DNA of 6,072 nucleotides from CAZSGN01 sp964606415. GTDB lineage: Bacteria > Bacteroidota > Bacteroidia > Bacteroidales > JBBRXJ01. Under the pieces are notes generated by a model, which made no database searches, had not been told where the DNA came from, and saw nothing but the letters and a program-made list of their open reading frames with translations. The stretch's first letter is position 1; the number at the start of each line of letters is the position of its first letter. Below are positions 1 through 6,053 of the stretch, piece after piece. The position numbers and the translations under genes are program-made. The DNA is taken from the NCBI GenBank assembly GCA_964606415.1, contig CAZSGN010000176.1, positions 1 to 6,072 of the forward strand, given 5' to 3'.

Positions 1-72
1 CCTAAGTTATAAAAATATTTTTGTAATTCCTTGCTTTTTCGCAGGCACTTCACCGTTACATCTGCTGGTAAC

Positions 73-103
73 TGTGAATTTCTCATTATAATGGTTATAT
101 TTG
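73..103 (+). promoter_or_regulatory. Predicted Bacteroidota sigma-A promoter for the aconitase operon
   Basis: The octamer TATATTTG at 96-103 matches the Bacteroidota -7 consensus TAnnTTTG exactly. A TGTG at 73-76, one mismatch from the -33 consensus TTTG, lies upstream with a 19-nt spacer, which is within the usual range for this phylum. Transcription would start near 109-112, giving a leader of about 30-35 nt. That leader is A-rich just before the ATG at 144 (around 120-143) and has no strong Shine-Dalgarno site, as is common in Bacteroidota. The box match and spacing are seen directly; promoter activity is inferred. Confidence 0.55.
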
Positions 104-143
104 TGTATCCGAAGAAGTAGTAATAATAAAAAAATAGAAGAAA

Positions 144-2408
144 ATGGTTTTTGATCTGGATATGATAAAGCGGGTTTATAGTGGAATGACTGAAAAGATT
201 GACCGTGCAAAAACGCTCTTAAACAGACCGATGACATTGGCCGAAAAAATTCTTTATGCCCATCTTAGCAGTGAATTGCCCGATAAGCCTTATACTAGAG
301 GAGTTGATTATGTGAATTTCGATCCGGATCGGGTGGCTATGCAGGATGCAACGGCTCAGATGGCTTTATTACAGTTCATGCAATCTGGCAAAGATCATGT
401 TGCTGTCCCTTCAACAGTGCATTGTGATCATCTGATTATGGCTAAAAAAGGGTCAGGGGAAGATTTGGAAAAGGCGAAGGTGACCAATCAGGAGGTGTAT
501 GATTTTTTAAGTTCTGTATCTAAAAAATATGGCGTTGGTTTCTGGAATCCGGGTGCCGGGATTATTCACCAGGTGGTTTTAGAAAATTATGCGTTTCCCG
601 GAGGGATGATGATCGGAACTGATTCACATACAGTTAATGCAGGTGGCCTGGGAATGATCGCTGTTGGTGTTGGAGGTGCGGATGCGGTTGACGTGATGGC
701 TGGCATGCCATGGGAATTGAAATTTCCCAAAATGATCGGCGTTAAGCTTACTGGTCAATTAAATGGATGGACAGCTCCTAAGGATGTAATTCTTAAAGTT
801 GCCGGGATCTTATCTGTTAAAGGGGGGACAGGATATGTTATCGAATATTTTGGAGAAGGTGCTGAAAGTATTTCTTGTACAGGCAAGGGGACTATTTGTA
901 ATATGGGGGCAGAAGTAGGAGCGACTACTTCTTTCTTTGGATATGATCAAAATATGGCCGAATACCTACGCCAGACAGAAAGAGCTGAGGTGGCAGATGC
1001 TGCTGATCAGATTGCATCATATCTCAGGACTGATGAGGAGGTTTATGCTAATCCGGAGAAATACTATGATCAGGTTATCGAGATCGATCTTTCTACACTT
1101 GAACCACATGTTAACGGGCCATTCTCCCCAGATCGGGCATGGCCTGTAGGTGAGCTGGCAGAGGCTGCAAAAGAGAATAAGTATCCCCGCAAGCTGGATT
1201 ATGGGCTTATCGGGTCATGTACCAACTCATCATATGAAGATATTACCCGGGCTGCTTCTGTTGTTAAGCAGGCGCTGGATAATAATATAATAATTAAATC
1301 AGGATTAATAATTACACCTGGATCAGAGATGATCCGTTATACAATGGAACGGGATGGCTTACTTGATTTGTTTGAAAAAGCCGGCGCTGTGGTGATGGCC
1401 AATGCCTGTGGGCCCTGTATTGGCCAATGGGATCGTGAGGGTGCTGACCGGGAGGAAGAAAATGCGATTATTCATTCGTTTAACCGTAATTTCGCCAAAC
1501 GAGCTGACGGAAATCCTAACACGCACGCTTTTGTTGCCTCTCCGGAAATTGTTGCTGCTATGGCTATTGCTGGTTCGCTGGATTTTAATCCCCTGGAAGA
1601 TAAATTAGAAACTCATGATGGCCGGAAGATACGTTTAGATCCACCACATGGCTTACAGTTTCCCGAACAAGGCTTTGATGTTGAGGATGCGGGTTACCAA
1701 CCACCTGCAGAAGATGGCCGCGATATAGAAGTCATCGTGAAGCCGGATTCCGAACGCCTGCAGATACTTACCCCATTCCCTGCATGGGAGGGGGCTGATT
1801 ATAAGGATTTGAATCTTTTAATTAAAGCCAAAGGCAAATGCACGACTGACCATATATCAATGGCTGGACCCTGGCTTCGGTACCGTGGTCATCTTGATAA
1901 TATATCCAATAATTTGCTCATGGGGGCAGTGAATTTTTTTAATGATAAAACCAACCATGTAAAAAATCAAATGACGGGCGAATATGTTAAAGTGCCCGAG
2001 GCTGCAAGATATTATCAGAAAAATGGAAATGGTTCCATTATTGTTGGTGATGAGAATTATGGTGAAGGGTCATCCCGCGAACATGCGGCCATGGAACCAC
2101 GGAATCTTGGTGTCAAAGCGGTGCTTGTTAAGTCTTTTGCCAGGATACATGAAACCAACCTGAAAAAGCAGGGCGTGCTGGCTTTGACTTTTGAGAACAG
2201 GGAGGATTACGATAAAATTCTCGAAGATGATCGTTTAGATGTTGTGGGTCTGACTGATTTTAAACCCAATCAGCCATTAAAAGTTGTATTGCATCATCAG
2301 GATGGTGCCGAAGAGTCATTTATGGTTGATCATTCATATAATCAAAACCAGATTGAATGGTTTAAAGCAGGTTCTGCTTTGAACCTTATAAGGCAAAAGA
2401 ATAGTTAA
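144..2408 (+). CDS. acn: Aconitate hydratase (mitochondrial-type aconitase)
   Basis: This cytoplasmic [4Fe-4S] enzyme of the TCA cycle interconverts citrate and isocitrate through cis-aconitate. The 754-aa protein has the length and layout of the mitochondrial-type aconitases found in many Bacteroidota, shorter than the roughly 890-aa AcnA/IRP type. The cluster ligands are visible: Cys359 in GSCTNSSYED, and Cys422 and Cys425 in ACGPCIGQW. Other family signatures are HCDH near residues 93-96, GTDSHT before residue 180 in the substrate-binding region, and GEGSSREHAA, where Ser643 matches the catalytic-base serine and Arg645 a substrate-binding arginine. The C-terminal swivel domain (about 560-754) is complete. 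The chosen ATG follows an A-rich leader about 35 nt after the predicted transcription start, and the protein begins as family members do. The stop lies 1 nt before the next start, so it is probably the first gene of a four-gene operon. No frameshift or missing key residue is seen. Confidence 0.97.
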   Translation: MVFDLDMIKRVYSGMTEKIDRAKTLLNRPMTLAEKILYAHLSSELPDKPYTRGVDYVNFDPDRVAMQDATAQMALLQFMQSGKDHVAVPSTVHCDHLIMAKKGSGEDLEKAKVTNQEVYDFLSSVSKKYGVGFWNPGAGIIHQVVLENYAFPGGMMIGTDSHTVNAGGLGMIAVGVGGADAVDVMAGMPWELKFPKMIGVKLTGQLNGWTAPKDVILKVAGILSVKGGTGYVIEYFGEGAESISCTGKGTICNMGAEVGATTSFFGYDQNMAEYLRQTERAEVADAADQIASYLRTDEEVYANPEKYYDQVIEIDLSTLEPHVNGPFSPDRAWPVGELAEAAKENKYPRKLDYGLIGSCTNSSYEDITRAASVVKQALDNNIIIKSGLIITPGSEMIRYTMERDGLLDLFEKAGAVVMANACGPCIGQWDREGADREEENAIIHSFNRNFAKRADGNPNTHAFVASPEIVAAMAIAGSLDFNPLEDKLETHDGRKIRLDPPHGLQFPEQGFDVEDAGYQPPAEDGRDIEVIVKPDSERLQILTPFPAWEGADYKDLNLLIKAKGKCTTDHISMAGPWLRYRGHLDNISNNLLMGAVNFFNDKTNHVKNQMTGEYVKVPEAARYYQKNGNGSIIVGDENYGEGSSREHAAMEPRNLGVKAVLVKSFARIHETNLKKQGVLALTFENREDYDKILEDDRLDVVGLTDFKPNQPLKVVLHHQDGAEESFMVDHSYNQNQIEWFKAGSALNLIRQKNS

Positions 2409-2409
2409 A

Positions 2410-2721
2410 ATGGTGATTTGGCAGGATTTGATCCAGTGGTTTGAAAAACATCAAATGCCTTGCCAGTACAAGGAGTATCTGGGTTTGTCCTGCCCGGGCT
2501 GTGGAATGCAAAGTGCTTTTATTGCTCTTTTAAAAGGCGAATGGCGCGAGAGCATCGCTTTCTTTCCTGCTTTAATTCCGCTGGGGATAATGCTTGGGTT
2601 TCTTGTTCTGCATCTTTTTATTAAGGTTAGAAATGGTGCCAATATTCTAAAAATACTTTTTATTTTTAATGTGGTATTAATCTTGTTACATTATTTTTCT
2701 CATATAATCCAATTATCATGA
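2410..2721 (+). CDS. DUF2752 family small membrane protein
   Basis: This 103-aa protein of unknown function matches the DUF2752 pattern: a short N-terminal region with the signature CPGCGMQSAF (Cys28, Cys31), preceded by another cysteine (Cys18), then hydrophobic segments. Predicted membrane helices lie at about 49-71 and 80-100, separated by a short basic stretch (KVRNG). The segment just after the cysteine motif (about 33-42) is also fairly hydrophobic. The spaced cysteines could bind metal or form a disulphide, but that is inference; the family has no established biochemical role that I know of. It starts 1 nt after the aconitase stop, and its stop overlaps the next ATG in an ATGA junction, so it is probably translationally coupled to the following membrane protein. 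Confidence 0.85.
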   Translation: MVIWQDLIQWFEKHQMPCQYKEYLGLSCPGCGMQSAFIALLKGEWRESIAFFPALIPLGIMLGFLVLHLFIKVRNGANILKILFIFNVVLILLHYFSHIIQLS

Positions 2722-3050
2722 CAGAACAAAAAGTTTTACCCAACGCTAACGCTGTACTTACAATGGGGATTCTTTCTCTTGTATTTACTTTTTGCTGTTT
2801 TTTCATTTCTTTTATTGGGTTGGGATTAGGAGTTGCTGCGGTGGTTATGTCAAATCAGCCGATAAAATTGTATTATCAGAATCCTGATGCCTATCAGGTC
2901 TCCAGTTTTAATAATTTAAATGCTGGACGCATTTGTGGTATAATAAGTATTGTCGTGGCAGGTATTATTTTATTATTTGCAATAATACGGCTTATGTATA
3001 TTGGCGATGATTTTTCTTTATTGTTTCAGCAGTTCACGAATTCTATTTGA
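2718..3050 (+). CDS. Small two-helix membrane protein, resembling 'CCC motif'/DUF4190 proteins
   Basis: This 110-aa protein has two hydrophobic hairpin helices. A hydrophilic start (residues 1-10) leads into NANAVLTMGILSLVF and a long hydrophobic stretch (about 12-44) with a Cys26-Cys27 pair and a glycine-rich IGLGLGVAAVV segment. A polar loop follows (45-70) with LYYQNPDAY and the sequence SFNNLNAGRICGIISIV leading into helix 2 (about 72-95). The NAGR(I/x)CGIIG-like segment and the NPxxY-type loop resemble small Bacteroidota membrane proteins annotated as CCC-motif, and more distantly the DUF4190/dispanin-like group. The function is unknown. It overlaps the DUF2752 gene by 4 nt, and from memory such pairs are recurrent in Bacteroidota, so the two products may act together in the membrane. 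I could not verify the family assignment by search. Confidence 0.75.
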   Translation: MTEQKVLPNANAVLTMGILSLVFTFCCFFISFIGLGLGVAAVVMSNQPIKLYYQNPDAYQVSSFNNLNAGRICGIISIVVAGIILLFAIIRLMYIGDDFSLLFQQFTNSI

Positions 3051-3059
3051 ATATTTTTT

Positions 3060-4109
3060 ATGACACAAAATCAGTACAAATATCTTCTTTCTTCTTTAGG
3101 TGAATTTTTTAGCCAATTTTCTTCTCCTGATCAGGAGGCTATTGATCATCCTCTTAATGCTTCTTTTTATGATTCTTTCCTGGAAATGATCCGGACAGAA
3201 TCCCAGTATAATCCATGGTTTACAGAGCACTTTGTCAGATATGCTTTAGATGGATTGTCAGCTATGCTGAAACCTGAAAGTATTGATCAGTGGCTGCAGA
3301 TGTATGATTTTCCGAATTCCCCTGCAAAGCGGGTTGCTGTTATAATGGCTGGTAACATTCCAATGGTTGGCTTTCATGATTTTATTACTGTTCTGGTTAG
3401 CGGTCATTATTTTTTGGGGAAAGCATCAGGCAAAGATCAACGGTTGTTGAAAAAAGTGGGGGAGATGCTGCAATTTCTTCAACCTGAAATCAAAGAAAGA
3501 ATAGCCTGGTATGATGAGCGGATTTCTGATTTTGATGCGATTATTGCTACAGGAAGCAATAATACTTCACGATATTTTGATTATTATTTTGGCAAATATC
3601 CTAATATTATCAGGAAAAACAGAAATTCGGTGGCTGTATTATCCGGAGATGAAAGCCCTGAGGATTTAAGTGCCCTGGGTGAAGATATCTTTGCTTATTT
3701 TGGGTTGGGTTGCCGCAATGTCGCTAAGTTATTTGTGCCTGAAGATTATGATTTTGATGCTTTTTTTAAAGCGATACAGTCTTATCAGCATCTATATGAT
3801 CATAATAAATATGCCAATAATGTGGATTACTATCGTTCTGTCTTTTTATTGAATCAGATGCCGCATTTGGATAATGGTTTTTTAATTTTACGGGAAGATG
3901 CTTCAGTGTATTCGCCGGTAGGTGTTTTGCATTATCAGAAATATAAAGATACTGAAGATATTAATGCTTTGTTGTCTTTTCAGCAAGCGGATATTCAATG
4001 TGTGGTGGGAGCGGGGGATCGACGCATACCCTTTGGAAAAGCTCAAAAACCTGCACTTTGGGATTATGCTGATAATGTGGATACCATGGAGTTTTTGATT
4101 AAAATATAA
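3060..4109 (+). CDS. Acyl-CoA reductase, LuxC-like
   Basis: This 349-aa protein resembles the short LuxC-like acyl-CoA reductases (PF05893) common in Bacteroidota. The family reduces acyl-CoA or acyl groups to aldehydes with NAD(P)H through an acyl-cysteine intermediate, and belongs to the aldehyde dehydrogenase superfamily. An N-terminal helical region (about 1-90) precedes VAVIMAGNIPMVGFHDF (92 onward) and GHYFLGKASGKD, which form the cofactor-binding half. ATGSNNTSRYFDYYFGKYP lies near residue 165. The motif GLGCRNVAKLF contains Cys218, the likely catalytic nucleophile. It is shorter than Vibrio LuxC (about 480 aa), as usual for this lineage. No LuxD, LuxE or luciferase gene is near, so bioluminescence is not implied and the natural acyl substrate is unknown. 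It starts 9 nt after the previous stop with a T-rich leader and no Shine-Dalgarno site, and probably ends the operon. Confidence 0.88.
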   Translation: MTQNQYKYLLSSLGEFFSQFSSPDQEAIDHPLNASFYDSFLEMIRTESQYNPWFTEHFVRYALDGLSAMLKPESIDQWLQMYDFPNSPAKRVAVIMAGNIPMVGFHDFITVLVSGHYFLGKASGKDQRLLKKVGEMLQFLQPEIKERIAWYDERISDFDAIIATGSNNTSRYFDYYFGKYPNIIRKNRNSVAVLSGDESPEDLSALGEDIFAYFGLGCRNVAKLFVPEDYDFDAFFKAIQSYQHLYDHNKYANNVDYYRSVFLLNQMPHLDNGFLILREDASVYSPVGVLHYQKYKDTEDINALLSFQQADIQCVVGAGDRRIPFGKAQKPALWDYADNVDTMEFLIKI

Positions 4110-4131
4110 GGTTGTACCATGATTATTTATC

Positions 4132-4146
4132 TCTTGCGAAGCAAGA
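4132..4146 (+). terminator. Weak hairpin after the acyl-CoA reductase, possible terminator
   Basis: TCTTGC (4132-4137) and GCAAGA (4141-4146) form a perfect 6-bp stem around a GAA loop, 22 nt after the stop codon. No uninterrupted U-tract follows (the next bases are TTAATGATTACTT), so intrinsic termination would be weak. The stem is seen directly; the terminator role is inferred. Confidence 0.3.
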
Positions 4147-4178
4147 TTAATGATTACTTGCAAACTGTTTATATGTAG
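4147..4178 (+). repeat. 32-nt dispersed motif, copy A
   Basis: This segment matches 6022-6053 at 27 of 32 positions. The shared parts are TTAATGA, three variable bases, CTTGCAA, two variable bases, then TGTTTATATGTAG. It begins 37 nt after the acyl-CoA reductase stop. Similarity fades on both sides. It could be a 3'-end RNA signal, a protein-binding site or a remnant of a small mobile element; the sequence does not decide between these. Confidence 0.55.
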
Positions 4179-4289
4179 TTTAAATATTGTTTAACGTATT
4201 TGATTAAGATGGCAGGTTGCTGTTTTATCAGGATATTGAGTTGATTGGGTATAGTGGATATTGGTACTTGGTTAATAGTCAGGAGACAG

Positions 4290-4361
4290 AACCAAAAAAC
4301 AAAAATCAACGAACAACGAATCCGTCAGTGGACGGACAGGCGCCGAACAAAGAACAAAAAA
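4290..4361. repeat. Probable interspersed A/C-rich hairpin element
   Basis: This stretch is rich in AAC, GAACAA and CGAACAACGAA units. In its middle, TCCGTC (4321-4326), loop AGTG, and GACGGA (4331-4336) form a perfect 6-bp hairpin. A separate palindrome GGCGCC lies at 4339-4344, followed by GAACAAAGAACAAAAAAC. Its composition differs sharply from the flanking T-rich DNA. It leads directly into the 55-nt contig-end overlap beside the N gap, the expected place for an assembly branch caused by a multicopy sequence. Only one copy is visible here, so multicopy status is inferred. A structured leader of the downstream gene is the alternative. Confidence 0.45.
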
Positions 4362-4399
4362 CAGTTGTATGATTTTTAAATTCAGAATGATTAGTCATG
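4345..4399 (+). repeat. Left copy of the 55-nt contig-end overlap
   Basis: These 55 bases end exactly at the N run and are identical to 4500-4554, which begin exactly after it. They contain the end of the GAACAA-rich stretch and, from the ATG at 4369, the first ten codons of the pRiA4b-like gene. This is best read as the same DNA present in both contig ends, not as a true duplicate or a truncated gene copy. Confidence 0.85.
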
Positions 4400-4499
4400 N
4401 NNNNNNNNNNNNNNNNNNNNNNNNNNNNNNNNNNNNNNNNNNNNNNNNNNNNNNNNNNNNNNNNNNNNNNNNNNNNNNNNNNNNNNNNNNNNNNNNNNN
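4400..4499. other. Assembly gap, 100 N
   Basis: This run of exactly 100 unknown bases has the conventional scaffold-gap length, so the number need not reflect real distance. Because the contig ends on both sides share 55 identical bases, the most economical true sequence has no gap and joins 4399 directly to 4555. Extra repeat copies inside the gap cannot be excluded. Confidence 0.95.
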
Positions 4500-4554
4500 G
4501 AACAAAGAACAAAAAACAGTTGTATGATTTTTAAATTCAGAATGATTAGTCATG
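4500..4554 (+). repeat. Right copy of the 55-nt contig-end overlap
   Basis: This is identical base for base to 4345-4399. It contains the leader and first ten codons of the gene starting at 4524, and this is the copy that continues into the intact reading frame. Confidence 0.85.
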
Positions 4555-5063
4555 AGGACGAAGATTTTTTCCGTGATTTTGAGATCAGGGATGAACAAAA
4601 TTTTCTGGATTTCCATTATGCTATTCAGGATGAACTGGGTTATGATAAGGGGCAGATTGCTTCTTTTTTTATTTCAAACGAAGAGTGGGAAAAAAAAACC
4701 GAGATCACTTTGTTTGATATGACTGATCCTGATGATGGCACTTCTGAGGCAGTTACAATGGAAAATACTCCTTTGTCTCAATATGTTGTAGCAAATAAAC
4801 AACACTTGTTGTATGTTTTTGACTTTTTTTCGGAGCGTGCTATGTTTTTGGAGTTGGTTGATGTGCGTGAAGATAACACTGCTAAATCTTTTCCGGTTTG
4901 CATTCAAAGGCGGGGTGAGCCACCGCAACAAATTGTCCTGGATGATAGTGGCGCCATATCTCTTGATGATCTGGAAGGCTTTGATGATTTAGGGGATGAA
5001 AACAATGATGATGATTACCGTGATGATTCGATCAATGACCTGGATGATCTGCCATGGGAGTGA
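4524..5063 (+). CDS. pRiA4b ORF-3-like protein (often labelled IS1096 passenger TnpR family)
   Basis: This 179-aa protein resembles the plasmid pRiA4b ORF-3-like family (PF07929). The N-terminal part (about 1-135) has the family pattern: a short strand (MIFKFRMI), FRDFEIRDEQNFLDFHYAIQ, a GYDKGQIASFFIS segment, LSQYVVANKQHLLYVFDFF, and FLELVDV. Despite the 'TnpR' label sometimes given, it has no recognisable serine-recombinase catalytic domain and no transposase beside it. The C-terminal 41 residues (139-179) are strikingly acidic, with 18 Asp/Glu and one Arg, and look disordered. Biochemical function is unknown. The ATG is preceded by an A-rich leader without Shine-Dalgarno. The gene ends inside the start of miaA with a 10-nt overlap, suggesting co-transcription and coupled translation. 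From memory, this gene next to miaA is common in Bacteroidota, which favours a resident chromosomal role over a mobile passenger. Confidence 0.8.
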   Translation: MIFKFRMISHEDEDFFRDFEIRDEQNFLDFHYAIQDELGYDKGQIASFFISNEEWEKKTEITLFDMTDPDDGTSEAVTMENTPLSQYVVANKQHLLYVFDFFSERAMFLELVDVREDNTAKSFPVCIQRRGEPPQQIVLDDSGAISLDDLEGFDDLGDENNDDDYRDDSINDLDDLPWE

Positions 5064-5983
5064 ATAAGCCTCTTTTAATTGTATTTGCAGGGCCTACGGC
5101 TGTTGGCAAAACTGCTGTTGCTGGTGAAATTGCTGGCTGGCTGAATACATCGGTCATTTCTGCTGATTCTCGTCAGATTTATAAAGAAATGTCCATTGGC
5201 ACGGCTGTTCCTTCTAAAAATGAAAGAAATAATGTACCTTATTATTTTGTTCAGAGTCATTCGGTATTGGATTATTACAATGCCAGCATGTTTGAGCAGG
5301 AGGTACTTGAGCTTTTGCATCGTTTGTATCAGCAGCATGATAAGGTGGTCTTGGCTGGTGGTTCGGGCCTTTATGTTCAGGCTGTATGTTCGGGAATTGA
5401 CGATATTCCTACTGTTAGGCCGGATGTACGGAAGATGATGGCTGCCCGCCTTGAGCGCGAAGGGCTTGATACTCTTACCAGGGAATTAAAGAAATGTGAT
5501 CCATTATATTATGAGCAGGCGGATCTGAATAATCCGAAAAGGGTGCTTAAAGCCCTTGAAGTATATTATCAAACAGGGTTGCCGTATACATCTTTTTTGA
5601 CCGGGAAGGAAAAACAAAGGCCCTTCCGTTTGTTGAAAATAGGCTTGAACATGGAGCGGGATAAATTATATCAGCGGATCAATGACCGGGTTTCACAAAT
5701 GGTGGATAATGGCCTGGTAGAAGAAGCTCGTGAGGTTTATCATATTTATCAGCAAAATCCTGTTGTTGGCTTGAATACTGTAGGATACAAAGAGTTATTT
5801 GCATATTTTGATGACCGGGATTCACTTGATGAGGCCATTGAAAAAATACAGAATAATACCCGGAAATATGCACGTAAACAATTAAATTGGTTTGCAAGAG
5901 ATTCTGACATCCAGTGGTTTCATCCGGAGGATGTGGAGTCGATAAAAGACTTGATCAGGAATTACTGTTTCGATAAATATTGA
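5054..5983 (+). CDS. miaA: tRNA dimethylallyltransferase MiaA
   Basis: MiaA transfers a dimethylallyl group to N6 of A37, next to the anticodon, in tRNAs that read codons starting with U, the first step towards ms2i6A. The 309-aa product is full length for the family. It shows the P-loop GPTAVGKT at 13-20, ADSRQIY at 37-43 with the conserved Asp38 and Ser39, an IGTAVPS segment near 48-54, GGSGLYVQA at 102-110, DLNNPKRVLKALEVY near 157-171, NTVGYKEL in the C-terminal half, and the tRNA-binding TRKYARKQLNWF at 269-280. The ATG at 5054 lies inside the last codons of the upstream gene, and the P-loop distance from the N-terminus fits the family. It is probably co-transcribed with the upstream gene. 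All expected motifs are present. Confidence 0.96.
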   Translation: MGVNKPLLIVFAGPTAVGKTAVAGEIAGWLNTSVISADSRQIYKEMSIGTAVPSKNERNNVPYYFVQSHSVLDYYNASMFEQEVLELLHRLYQQHDKVVLAGGSGLYVQAVCSGIDDIPTVRPDVRKMMAARLEREGLDTLTRELKKCDPLYYEQADLNNPKRVLKALEVYYQTGLPYTSFLTGKEKQRPFRLLKIGLNMERDKLYQRINDRVSQMVDNGLVEEAREVYHIYQQNPVVGLNTVGYKELFAYFDDRDSLDEAIEKIQNNTRKYARKQLNWFARDSDIQWFHPEDVESIKDLIRNYCFDKY

Positions 5984-5993
5984 TCTCCCCGAA

Positions 5994-6034
5994 AAGCTTT
6001 ATTTATGATTCTCCCAGTAATTTAATGAAAGCTT
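5994..6034 (+). terminator. Inverted repeat after miaA, possible terminator
   Basis: AAGCTTT (5994-6000) pairs perfectly with AAAGCTT (6028-6034). Three more A-T pairs can form (6001-6003 with 6024-6026) if G6027 is bulged, leaving a loop of about 20 nt. It lies 10 nt after the miaA stop. The stem is AT-rich and the following bases (GCAATTTGTTTA) are only moderately T-rich, so its strength as an intrinsic terminator is doubtful. Its right arm overlaps copy B of the 32-nt motif. Confidence 0.3.
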
Positions 6035-6053
6035 GCAATTTGTTTATATGTAG
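6022..6053 (+). repeat. 32-nt dispersed motif, copy B
   Basis: This is the second copy of the motif at 4147-4178 (27 of 32 identical), starting 38 nt after the miaA stop. The core from CTTGCAA to TGTTTATATGTAG is 20 of 22 identical. In copy A the motif follows a hairpin; here its left part supplies the right arm of one. No gene can be read from the remaining 19 bases of the window. Confidence 0.55.

Larger units (their letters stand above)
4110..4368. other. Non-coding interval between the acyl-CoA reductase and the pRiA4b-like gene
   Basis: These 259 bases hold no convincing gene on either strand. From left to right there is a small hairpin (4132-4146), a 32-nt motif repeated after miaA (4147-4178), an AT-rich stretch (4179-4288) in which the only internal echo is GGATATTG at 4231 and 4256, and an A/C-rich stretch with a perfect hairpin (4290-4361). 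No exact TAnnTTTG promoter box is present, so the promoter of the downstream pair is not identified. A 19-codon reading frame at 4119-4178 starts with ATG in phase with the upstream gene, but it is too short to support as a gene. Confidence 0.7.

Noticed and set aside
16..23. A second exact TAnnTTTG box (TATTTTTG) near the window start
   Set aside because: It lies in a very AT-rich palindromic tract, and the matching -33 position would fall outside the window, so it cannot be supported; the box at 96-103 has a visible -33 partner.
3903..4163. Minus-strand open frames, including the one over the end of the acyl-CoA reductase
   Set aside because: They lie opposite well-supported genes, resemble no family I know and have no start signals, so they are shadow frames.
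4119..4178. A 19-codon reading frame after the acyl-CoA reductase, in phase with it, ending in the 32-nt motif
   Set aside because: It is too short, has no ribosome-binding signal, and the copy after miaA has an upstream in-frame stop at 6018-6020, so the similarity is better explained at DNA or RNA level.
4198..4203. TATTTG as a -7 promoter box for the pRiA4b-like gene
   Set aside because: It lacks the correct TAnn half of the consensus and lies about 165 nt before the ATG in the collapsed sequence, with no clear -33 partner.
4369..4399. A truncated duplicate of the start of the pRiA4b-like gene left of the gap
   Set aside because: It is part of the exact 55-nt contig-end overlap and is better explained by assembly than by gene duplication.
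4524..5063. A site-specific resolvase or transposon passenger, as the TnpR family name would suggest
   Set aside because: No serine-recombinase motifs, transposase gene or terminal inverted repeats are visible, and the gene is tightly coupled to the housekeeping gene miaA.
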